DNA of 64,000 bases from Isochrysis galbana. Its lineage: Eukaryota; Haptophyta; Isochrysidales; Isochrysidaceae. Below the pieces are notes generated by a model that was not told the origin of the DNA, ran no database searches, and was given only the letters and a program-made list of their open reading frames with translations. Position numbers and translations under genes: made by a program. Positions 53,840 through 61,939 of the stretch are shown piece after piece. The stretch lies in assembly GCA_018136815.1 (NCBI GenBank), contig CM030942.1, positions 2,431,546-2,495,545 of the forward strand. Reading direction: 5' to 3'. Every line of letters begins with the position of its first letter. The first letter of the stretch is position 1.

Positions 53840-54430
53840 ATGTCTACAAATGGAAGGGCGCCTGCTGATATAGTACTGAAGCGATTGGAATGGATCAAAA
53901 AAAAGATGGACGAGAACTTTAAAAAATTCATCACACCTCTCTTTCCATATGCCAATTCTAAAACTGCCATGCAGGTTATAGCGGAAGCATTGGATAGCAT
54001 CAGTCCGCCGCCGCCGGTTGGGGGCTCCCTGGCCGACCTAAGTTTGTTGACGTACACTGAAGAATGTAAGTTCTTATTCAATGTATTCAATTTCAAGCAC
54101 AATACGAAAATTGAAGACACCTTACACTCCATTTGCGAGATTGATAAACCATTCACATTGGTTTATATTAGACACACTCTCTTGAGCAATAAATTCACTG
54201 AGAAAACAATCCTCGATACGAGTCGTGACGTTCTGGTGGGTACAATCAAAACTTATGTCAATTTGGAATTAATTCCCCACCTCCAAGAATTGTTAGAAGG
54301 TGTCGATTCGGGTTCAGCTTCCCAAGTAAAGATTGAAAACAAAAGGCCGCTTATCGGTTCGGGTTCAGCTCCCGTAAAGATTGAACCCACAAGGCCCAGC
54401 AACATCAAATACAAAAAAGCTCGGTCCTAG
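53840..54430 (+). CDS. Unknown protein, 196 aa, AT-rich and virus-like in composition
   Basis: ATG 53840 in good context (ACCATG), stop at 54428. A Lys/Phe-rich, mainly helical protein with no membrane segment, ending in two short repeats (Gly-Ser-Ala-x-x-Val-Lys-Ile-Glu-x-Lys/Thr-Arg-Pro) and a basic tail that could be a nuclear signal or bind DNA. Composition (Lys, Asn, Ile rich; A-runs) differs from the host genes and matches the preceding frame. I do not recognise a family. Confidence 0.55.
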   Translation: MSTNGRAPADIVLKRLEWIKKKMDENFKKFITPLFPYANSKTAMQVIAEALDSISPPPPVGGSLADLSLLTYTEECKFLFNVFNFKHNTKIEDTLHSICEIDKPFTLVYIRHTLLSNKFTEKTILDTSRDVLVGTIKTYVNLELIPHLQELLEGVDSGSASQVKIENKRPLIGSGSAPVKIEPTRPSNIKYKKARS

Positions 54431-54577
54431 GACACCGGGCCGAGCTCACCATGAGGGCGCTCCTGCGAGCAAGGGGATGCATGGTTACTGGTGCCCCCCC
54501 CCCCCTCGATGAAAATTCCAGCGGCCTCCTCGTCACGCATGACGTGGCCGCCGCGCAGCCGCATGCAGGACCTCTCC

Positions 54578-54824
54578 TCACACTTGTCTTGAAAGGATCG
54601 TCTTCAATGAGTGCATTGTATGTATACCGCACTCCTCGTGTGTCAGCTTGAACTTCTTTTCGACTGACGTAAAAGCTGTGGTACGGGTCAATGTACCCCT
54701 GTTTCTTTTCGAGCATGAGGTAATGCCTACCGGTCTTATCAATGGCGTAGGGATACGGAAAGTCGTTCGCTCCTACAGGCGATACGAATGCGACGATCTC
54801 GTCGACGGCCTCAAATTCGAACAC
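54578..54824 (-). pseudogene. Virus-like protein fragment (Pro-Tyr-Pro-Tyr-Ala-Ile-Asp motif)
   Basis: The frame from ATG 54824 has Val-Ser-Pro-Val-Gly-Ala-Asn-Asp-Phe-Pro-Tyr-Pro-Tyr-Ala-Ile-Asp-Lys, then Tyr-Leu-Met-Leu-Glu and Tyr-Ile-Asp-Pro-Tyr-His. This motif is, as I recall it, seen in uncharacterised giant-virus proteins. After about residue 80 the frame passes into GC-rich, host-like sequence up to the stop at 54405, so the 3' end is probably lost. It is convergent with the 196-aa frame. Confidence 0.45.
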
Positions 54825-54877
54825 TCACAGCCACAACCTCACACAGATGCATCACAACCACTCCACAGCCCACCACA

Positions 54878-54908
54878 CTCCAAGAGTGAGAGCAGCCTTG
54901 CTCTGACA
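54878..54908 (+). repeat. 31-bp sequence shared with the gypsy LTR end
   Basis: CTCCAAGAGTGAGAGCAGCC followed by TTGCTCTGACA also forms the last 31 bp of the LTRs ending at 15533 (two mismatches) and 31018 (inverted, identical). It contains the hairpin AGAGCA-GCCT-TGCTCT. Sequence on either side here is unrelated to the LTR. Confidence 0.85.
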
Positions 54909-55922
54909 GTATATTGTCTAGACTTAATTCTGCTTCATAAGTTTCTGGGAAATGTTGGGACATTTTTTTTCTGCGCATATACCGCTCGAGCGAGAAGGGG
55001 ATCTACAATGCAAAGACACGTGTGCCAGTGATTTCAATGAGATATCAACGCCAACGCACGGCCCCGCACGAATGGCGTGACTGGCGTGGAACCACACATG
55101 CGGTTCCACATCTGTGAAGTTTCAAGAAAGCTTTCTCGTCCAAGTGACAAACAGACTCACCAACGGAAGGTGCTAGCAGTGATGGGGACAAATGAACGCT
55201 TCTGGTCTCTGCCATGAAAAATTGCCGAGGAAAATGAGCAAATGGTGGGTTTTACCGACGCACGCTTTGGTGAGGGTGGAGAGATGAAGATTTCACCTTT
55301 CAATACTCCCTATCTAACAAGGTGCGCTGAGCAAGGCTATGCCAAACACAAAGGCCCAAGGCCTACGCGCGCCCAGTAACATGTTGCACAAAGCACAAAG
55401 CAATGTAAAGCGCCTTCGTGCGCATCGCGTGAGTATAGAACAACTCGCATCGCAAAGGCAAAGGCGAAGCAACGGTAGCCACGGCCGAAACAATACAACT
55501 AGGTGTTCTAGATACGTGCCACATGCATTGGCGCCACATGGCGCCTAGAAGAAGTGCCACAAGGAGCTCAAAGTATAGATCATACTACTATGTCTAACGT
55601 ACGTCCACCTGCCCATGGGCAATGGGGGCTGATTTTCAGCGTAGGCGCATGTCACCGTAACGATTGCTCGCACCATTATATTGAAGAGGAGGATACAGAA
55701 GTGGTGCAGCCGTCGTGCGCAGTGCTCGTCGACGAACCTTGGAGTGCCACCACCTTGGTGAGGTGGGTGCACCCAAAGGAAGAGCCTACTGCACTGAGCG
55801 ACCACGAAAACAAAACCTCTCGGGTACGTTCAAGGCATTTCACAAGCACCGTGTACGCCATGCTAGGGGCCTTCCTACGTGACGTCTCGCTGAGAGTCGA
55901 TCTGAACTCCGGGCTGGGCGTT
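54909..55922. other. Intergenic, no supported gene
   Basis: Mixed composition with a few A-rich patches. The plus-strand frame at 55554-56555 mostly mirrors the antisense of the GLTP gene and is not accepted. Confidence 0.45.
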
Positions 55923-56780
55923 TCAGACCTTCTGAGTATCCTGCAAGCCAATCTCGTCGAGGGTGGCGCGCAAATTGGCGATCACACGCGTGGTCGTCTC
56001 GACGCATCGCTTACAGTCGGCGACGAGGGCCGCAATGTCGTCCGCCGTCGGCGCCCCCTTCCTCCGTGCCCGACCGCCTGCCAGCCTGACGAGCATGTCC
56101 TCTCGAGCAGGCAGCGCACGCAAGCTCGCCCGGAAGGTAGAGCGGAGCAGAAAGCTGTGGAACGGTTCGACCCAATGCGCATACACCACCTCTGTTGCAT
56201 GGTGTGGCATGTTGACCTGCCCACCCGGCCCCGCGTCGGCGAGCACGCGCAGGATACCCAGCCAGAAGCCGAGCATGCGCGTGGACCAGAGGAGCGCAAG
56301 CGCGGCGGACTCCTTGAGCTTTCCGGGAGCCATCTGCACACCCTCAAGCTTCTCGCGCTGCGCCAGCTCCCGCAAAGTTTTGGGGCGGCCGTGGAGCTCC
56401 CACGCGGAGCGGATCGAACGCATGTTTGCCTCGTCGCACTTGCACACGAGTACCATGAAGGTACCAATGACACGCGAGGCTCGCGACTGGACGGCCATCG
56501 CGTGGAGGAGCGCGTCGACGGGAAACTCGCCAGCGCTGCTGCCGCCGCGCGCTAGTAGCGCACCCCAGCTCGCCTCCACCTGCGCCACAGGAGAAGAGAA
56601 GGCGCCGTCCACCTCCCCCTCGACCTGCTCCTCTGCGGAGCGCCGGCGCGAGGCTGTGAAGACGAGCATGATGGCGATAAGGATGAGAAGAGGGCGGTAG
56701 ACGCCGAAGACGCGTTCTAGCTGCCGCCGCGCCAGCTCCGTCGCTAGGCCAAGTGCCGCGCTTGATGAGCCGGGAAGCAT
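55923..56780 (-). CDS. Glycolipid transfer protein (GLTP) domain protein, 285 aa
   Basis: ATG 56780. Residues about 25-43 form a hydrophobic segment (Tyr-Arg-Pro-Leu-Leu-Ile-Leu-Ile-Ala-Ile) followed by Arg residues, so an N-terminal membrane anchor is likely. The GLTP fold follows: Phe-Pro-Val-Asp-Ala-Leu-Leu, Cys-Lys-Cys-Asp-Glu-Ala-Asn-Met (the Asp/Asn headgroup site, with spacing one residue shorter than usual), Ala-Leu-Leu-Trp-Ser-Thr-Arg-Met-Leu-Gly-Phe, and His-Trp-x5-His-Ser-Phe-Leu-Leu-Arg...Leu-Pro-Ala-Arg-Glu-Asp-Met. GLTP proteins move sphingolipids or ceramide phosphates between membranes. Single exon; substrate unknown. Confidence 0.75.
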   Translation of the reverse strand: MLPGSSSAALGLATELARRQLERVFGVYRPLLILIAIMLVFTASRRRSAEEQVEGEVDGAFSSPVAQVEASWGALLARGGSSAGEFPVDALLHAMAVQSRASRVIGTFMVLVCKCDEANMRSIRSAWELHGRPKTLRELAQREKLEGVQMAPGKLKESAALALLWSTRMLGFWLGILRVLADAGPGGQVNMPHHATEVVYAHWVEPFHSFLLRSTFRASLRALPAREDMLVRLAGGRARRKGAPTADDIAALVADCKRCVETTTRVIANLRATLDEIGLQDTQKV

Positions 56781-56799
56781 CGATTTGAGGTGCGAGGGG

Positions 56800-57190
56800 A
56801 AGCGGGCTCAAGTAGGCAGTGGACGAGGGGGGGGGGGGGGGGGGGAGAAGGATGAGAGGGGATGGGGTGGCGTGGGGTGGGGGGGCGAGGGGAGGGGAGT
56901 GAAAGGAAAGTCGAAAGTGAGGGAGGGAGAAAGTGGCAGGGGAGAGGGAGGGAAAGGGAGCACTAGAGAATGAGAGGGAGAGAGGGAGGGAGGGAGATGG
57001 GACGGAGGGACGGAGGGGTCCAGAGGGAGAAGCAGACCGGGGTAGGCGGAGGGGGAGAGAGAGCGAGGGAAGAGGGAGGGGAGAGGCGGCGAGAGGCTGG
57101 AAAGAGGCGGGGGGGGGGGGGGCGGGAGGGAGGAGAGGTGGGCGGCGAGGAGAGGGGAGAGAGAGAGAGAGAGAGACCGGGAGGATAGCC
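56800..57190. repeat. Purine-rich (GA/G) low-complexity block
   Basis: Almost all G and A on the plus strand, with G runs at 56828 and 57108 and (GA)n at 57158. Upstream of the GLTP start; long Arg/Glu/Gly frames are artefacts. Confidence 0.85.
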
Positions 57191-57562
57191 GCAAGATATT
57201 GAATAAACTCCCTCGTTGAATGGAAGAGACGAGGGCGGAGAGAGTTAGGACTCGTGGAAGCGCAAGGGAGGGACGCGAGTTTTTTAAGTTTAGTACTACT
57301 ACTGGTAGAAGGTACACGCGTAGGGGCCGCGCCCGCCCCCAAAGGACTACTTTAACCTCTACAAGACGGGGAAGACGGTGCTGGGGCTCTGCGAATACTC
57401 TATTCACGGCCCAAATGGGCAAACGCCAGACTTTCTTTTTGAGACTATTTGGGGGTGGAATTAGGTGAACGCCGCCATCCGCCGCTTACCGCCCCTTGTT
57501 CACGTTTCCGTGTGTGCGCTTTCTACGGGTAACTGGACAAAACTATTGTTATAGTTTTAGCG

Positions 57563-57727
57563 ATGGAGCGCGCGCCGACCGCTCCCACCTCCCAGCCCCC
57601 CGCCGTCACGACGCCCCACAGGGGCCGCCCCAAGCCGCCGGAGCCGAAGCGCTCGCAGGCCGCCCCTCTGACAGACAGCGACGTCGACATGATCCTCCCG
57701 CCTTCGCCTCCCCACCAGCCCGTCTCG
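57563..57727 (+). CDS. First exon of an unknown gene, with AT-hook-like motif
   Basis: ATG 57563 opens 55 codons of a Pro/Thr-rich protein with Pro-His-Arg-Gly-Arg-Pro-Lys-Pro-Pro-Glu-Pro-Lys-Arg, an AT-hook core (Arg-Gly-Arg-Pro) that would bind AT-rich DNA. An Asp-Ser-Asp-Val-Asp segment follows. A good donor (CTCG|GTATGT) closes it. No continuing exon could be identified before the repeats at 58100, so the gene is either interrupted or spliced to something I cannot see. Confidence 0.45.
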
Positions 57728-58195
57728 GTATGTGGGATGTGGGATGAGCGTGCGTGCTGGTGCTGATCAGCTCGACAAGGCGCATGTTATGGACTGAGCT
57801 GCTCGAAATTGAAGACGTGAGTGAGACGATGACACGATGACAGCGCTTCTGATGCTGGCGACTGAGTCGGCGCGGGCCTGAGTCTGGTGGGTGATGAGAG
57901 ATGAGAGTGATATGTGGCCTACCTACGCCGTTGTTTGTGCTATATAGTGTGCAGCTGCTTGTTCCGCCGGTAGGTGCTCTACTACTGTGTTTACTGTACA
58001 GGGCACAGTGTACCACGTACAAACGTCTTAAGCCGGTGTGAATCAGTGTGCAATATGAAAATGTCTTATTTCACCTCTCACCTGTGTGCCTTACTTACAT
58101 GGAGGTGAGTGAGAGGGCCTTGCCCAGCATAGGTATATATATAGGATATAGGGCTGGGAAGCCGAAATGAGCGAAAAATAGCGATTTGGGCCTAC
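57728..58195. other. No supported gene
   Basis: If the preceding exon is real this is intron. AT-richer towards 58140 (TATATATAGGATATAGG). Confidence 0.4.
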
Positions 58196-58290
58196 GGACT
58201 ATAGTCTGACTATAGTCCGGACTATAGACTATAGTCCCGGCTATGGACGCCGCACCACGGACTATAGTCATAGTGGGAGGCGCGGGCCAC
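58196..58290. repeat. Cluster of GACTATAGTC palindromes
   Basis: The palindrome GACTATAGTC or a near-match occurs about five times in 90 bp, with one more at 58483. It can fold into several alternative hairpins. Confidence 0.8.
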
Positions 58291-58480
58291 CGGACCATAT
58301 CTAAGCCCTTCACCCCTATCCCCCTAGTAGTGCACGGGGGGAGTCGCCTTATGGCGGGGGGAGAAGGGCCGGGGGAGTGGGGGTGTAGAAAGTTTTCCTA
58401 CGTGAGTAGAAAGTAGAGGGTCCACGGCCGCGTGTGCGGTGAGACTATTAAAAGGTTTATATAGAGGTGGAATTAGCCAT
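58222..58480 (+). mobile_element. Short SINE-like copy (Y3) with 16-bp TSDs
   Basis: CTGACTATAGTCCGGA flanks it at 58206-58221 and 58481-58496. The body (58290-58445) is the reverse complement of the Y1/Y2 3' region: GATATGGTCCGG inverted, the CCCCTAGTAGTG block, GGCG-rich hairpin and GGGGGTGT. It ends GTGAGACTATTAAAAGGTTT like the other tails. The flanks lie in the palindrome cluster, so chance similarity is possible. Confidence 0.6.
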
Positions 58481-58499
58481 CTGACTATAGTCCGGATCG

Positions 58500-59043
58500 G
58501 AATCACGTACAACCTTGACCTGTTGTCCCGTTGTCCCATCCGGGCCAAGAAGGGGCACCCAGGGCACCCCCGCGTCATGTCGTACGTGCTCGATGCGGTG
58601 CGTGACTCGGGCTGTGCGCAAACCCTTGCTTGCACAGCCTGTTTTTACTGTGTTTGGAGACGCTCTTGCTGTGTTTCCCAGCTAGGGTGCTTGTGAGTTG
58701 TGAGCTGGCCGGAGGCGGCGGGGCTGCTGGTGCATGAAGGCATGAAGCCCCTGGTTTTGGTTTCGCGTGCATGTGTACAAAATGTCACTGTGAGTCACCA
58801 CCTTAACCATTTCCAAAAGATCCTACATGTCGGCGCAAGCCATCACAGGGGGCAACTTTCCTCCAGTTGGAGCGACCTCTAGATGTCTAAGGGTCCACAT
58901 TTATTTTATACCCCATAGGAATGGGAACGGGGCTTATCCATGAAGCGGGAGCCTCTAGAATATAGAATAGAATAGAATAGATAAGAGTAGATAGGAGGGT
59001 AGAAGCTCGAGGGGCTCGGCCGCCGGGCTGGAGCACGGCCGTC
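58500..59043. other. Upstream region of BolA gene, no other gene
   Basis: Includes a short AATAG microsatellite (58957-58981) about 60 bp before the BolA start. Nothing else recognised. Confidence 0.5.
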
Positions 59044-59625
59044 ATGTCCGAGCACTCGCACGGCCACGCCCACGAGCACGAGCACGAGCACGAGCATGGG
59101 GGGAAGCCGTGCACGCACGAGCACACCACACACGCTGAGGCCACCCCGTGCTCCCACGCCCACGCCGAGCACGCCCACCACGAGCACGGGCACGCTGCTC
59201 CGCGCGTTAGTGCTGAGCTTCTCGAGCAGAAGCTGCGCTCCTCGAAGCTAGCTCCGAGCCACGTCGCGGTGATCGATGAGTCAGATGGTTGCGGCTCCAA
59301 ATTCTCATCTCTTGTCGTATCCAACCAATTTGAAGGCTTGGCCCTCATCGAGAGGCACCGTGCAGTGCAGGAGCTGCTTAGCGAGGAGATTGCGCAGATC
59401 CACGCCTTTCAGGTGCATGGTATGTGGAGCGATGGAATGCTGATTTTTGGAGCGTATATCCGTGCCCGCTGCTAGAGATGTCTGCGTTTCAACGCCTGCA
59501 GGCTTGCACGTTGACACATGCCGCAAGCTGCCATCCTACTACACTGCCATACCGTTTGGTTGTAGGTGAAGGCATGGACACCCGCGCAGTACGAGAAGAA
59601 GAAGGAGTCGGGAATGGTTGGCTAG
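59044..59625 (+). CDS. BolA-like protein (BolA2 type) with His-rich N-terminus, two exons, 142 aa
   Basis: Exon 1 59044-59412 and exon 2 59566-59625. The intron splices CAG|GTGCAT to TGTAG|GTG in phase 0, giving Ile-His-Ala-Phe-Gln-Val-Lys-Ala-Trp-Thr-Pro-Ala-Gln-Tyr-Glu. The BolA fold starts about residue 55, with Asp-Glu-Ser-Asp-Gly-Cys-Gly-Ser-Lys-Phe, Phe-Glu-Gly...Arg-His-Arg and the conserved Ile-His-Ala-Phe. Such proteins partner monothiol glutaredoxins in Fe-S and iron handling. The first 52 residues are extraordinary: about 20 His mixed with Glu, Ala and two Cys, a probable metal-binding extension. A downstream GTATGT donor at 59420 does not keep the frame. Confidence 0.88.
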
Positions 59626-60079
59626 TCAACAGCTTGTTTCACAGAGCTGAGACCTGGCGCAACGAATACGAAGGGTCGATAGTGTTTGGCCTCGTGCGGT
59701 GAGTCAAACCAACACCCCTCAACCACAGGGAAGAGTGCTCCGTTCTTTTCTGCACTCTACTTGTTACGATACTGCCTTTGAGCTGTTGCTATTCAAGAGC
59801 AGCTCGAGCTAAATTTGGCGTCATACACGTGCGGCCGAATACCTTCTTGATCAGTGCATGCGCTACTCGTGAGGAGCGTACCCAATCAGGCCATCTAAGG
59901 CCTGACAGAGTAAGGTCACCTATGTCTTTTCTTTCCGTCATCTGTAGTTCCCATGCAAGCGCCACCATCTGAAGCCGGCGCGCAAGAAAAATCGCTAAAT
60001 TGTTAAACACTGCAGACGCTATGTGTCCGGGCGCCCTGAAGTGTATAGTGGTAGTGGTAGTGATGGTGGTGTGAGAAGT
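59626..60079. other. Intergenic, no supported gene
   Basis: BolA 3' UTR and mixed sequence. GTGGTAGTGATGGTGGTG just before 60079 is a simple repeat beside the SINE-like element. Confidence 0.5.
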
Positions 60080-61330
60080 AAAAAAAAACCTTTTAATGTT
60101 CTGACCGCACTCGCGGCGAATGGAACCACTACCTACTAAGTACCTACTACACATAGTGCACGTAGCATACTTTCAACACCCCCACTCCCCCGTCCCTTCT
60201 CCCCCCGCCATCAGGCGGCTCCCCGCGTACACTACTAGGGGGATAGGGGTGAAGAGCTTAGATATGGTCTGGTCTGGTCCCCCCCCCCCCCCCCCGGTGA
60301 TCTTTCCCCCCCTTCCCCCGCTTCCTCCTGTGTCTCCGAGTGGGGCCGGCCGACTCTGTCCCGACTTAGCTCCTGTAAACAGGAGCGGGACTTACCAATT
60401 TTTTGGTGGGCAGAGCTCGAGCTCCGCCCACCCCCTTCTCCGCGCTCTCTCTCCCCTCTCCTGTGGCACGCGCGATGGCGCGCCTGCGGCAGGCCTCCAG
60501 CTGCCCTCCTCCGGCGACCCCTGGAGGCTGGAGGCTCCTGGAGGCCAGCTCAAGAGGCAGAGGAGGCTGGGGCTGGGCCCTGGCCTCCCCTGCTGCCTCT
60601 CCCTCGCTGGCGCTCCTGGGCCTCTGGGGCCCCCCACGCTGCACCTGTCTGCCTGTCGACCAGGGGGGGGAGGGGGGGTTGGAGCGATGGGCTGGCCACG
60701 AGGGGCCAGGACGAGCGAACTAGCAGGCGTGCCTGTCAGCGGGAGAGTGCGTCAGCAGGGCAGTCTCCTCCTGGCAAGCCATTAGGCATGCTAGGAGGAT
60801 GGGTGGTACTCCCCCATGGCAGGGGAGGGCCCCTCTACGCCCGTTTGCTAACGCAAACGGGGCCCGTTTCTTACCGCACTCCATCGGGGGGGGGTGCAAA
60901 AAACCCGCCCTCTACCTCTCCCTCTTTCCATTCTCCTCCACCTCTCTCGCCCTGCGGCGCGTCGCCATGCGGCGCACCACGGCCCAAAGGCTCCCAGAGG
61001 GCCAGCAAGGGCAGCTCAGGGGGCAGTGGCGGCTGGGGCTCAGACCTTGGCCCCCCCTGCCTCTCCCACGCTTGCCATGCTGGTCATTGGAGCCTCCCAG
61101 CGGCCTCTGTATGCCTGACGACTGACGACCAGGGAAGGGGGGGGAGTCAGCTCGAGGGCAGGCCCAGTATGGGCGTGAGAGTGCGAGTCGCGGCCCGCGC
61201 CCACGAAGGGTCTTGGCCAAGATGATGATTGCGCAGCCCCTGCTAGAGGGCAGGGGCTGAGGTGCTGGTTGTACGGGCCCACCCCGGGGGGTGTCCGCGA
61301 TGGAGTGAAGGGGGGCGCGCGAGGCCCCCA
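60080..61330 (-). mobile_element. SINE-like copy Y2 with internal duplication
   Basis: Plus-strand start A9-CCTTTTAATG mirrors the Y1 tail, and 60090-60830 follows Y1 (22770-23475) closely, including TAGATATGGTC, the long C run, GCGGCAGGCCTCCAGCTGCC and CCCCCCATGG-like ends. From 60890 to 61140 a diverged second version of the CCAGAGG/GCAGCTCAGGGGGCAG block appears, so the element is duplicated or chimeric. No duplication of the left flank is found on the right, so its 5' end is uncertain. No protein supported. Confidence 0.65.
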
Positions 61331-61939
61331 TTCACCCCCACTTATAAAAGTAGGTTTCTCGTGCTAGCCACCTAAAAACTATGGATATTTGATGTCTCAT
61401 ACCGAGCCCGTCCCAAATTCGACGGAACGCGACCTCGACGAACTATTGCACGCCGTCCGTGCCCGTGTGCAGTCCGGAGCACAGCAGGTCTGTTGTGGCA
61501 CAGTGCACAGTACAGCGCGCGCTGCACGCAAGAGTAGCAAGCCAAACCAAATCTAGGGATGCACACCCGGCGCTCAGGCACAAGTCGACCGATGCTGAAG
61601 TTTCGTTTGCACTTGGCATATGACCACAGGCCTCTGGTGTGCTGCATTCGATGGCGATAGACTAGGGGGCGGGCACAAATGCGATCCGATCCATCACGTC
61701 ACCCCGCACTATCAAAATTCCATTCTCCATCGAAGCATCGATGAATACAACTCGCCACGGTCAGCAGAGCATGGGCACCGACCGGCAACACTCGCGAGCG
61801 CGCCCAATGCACGTGACGCGGCCCTATTTTAGATAGGTCACACTTCGCGGACGGCGCGATTTCGTTTACCGCTTGTGGACGCCGTAAGAATGAACAAGGC
61901 TTAGGCTCCTCGCCAAGCTCTGAGGCTACCCTCGCCTGT
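61331..61939. other. Intergenic, no supported gene
   Basis: Probably includes the 3' UTR of the calpain-like gene. No recognisable coding sequence or RNA gene. Confidence 0.5.

Noticed and set aside
55554-56555. 333-aa plus-strand frame
   Set aside because: Mostly the antisense of the GLTP gene, whose domain motifs are clear on the minus strand.
59413-59475. Extension of BolA exon 1 to the stop at 59475
   Set aside because: Using the GT at 59413 joins exactly to a typical BolA2 C-terminus; the extension has no BolA features.
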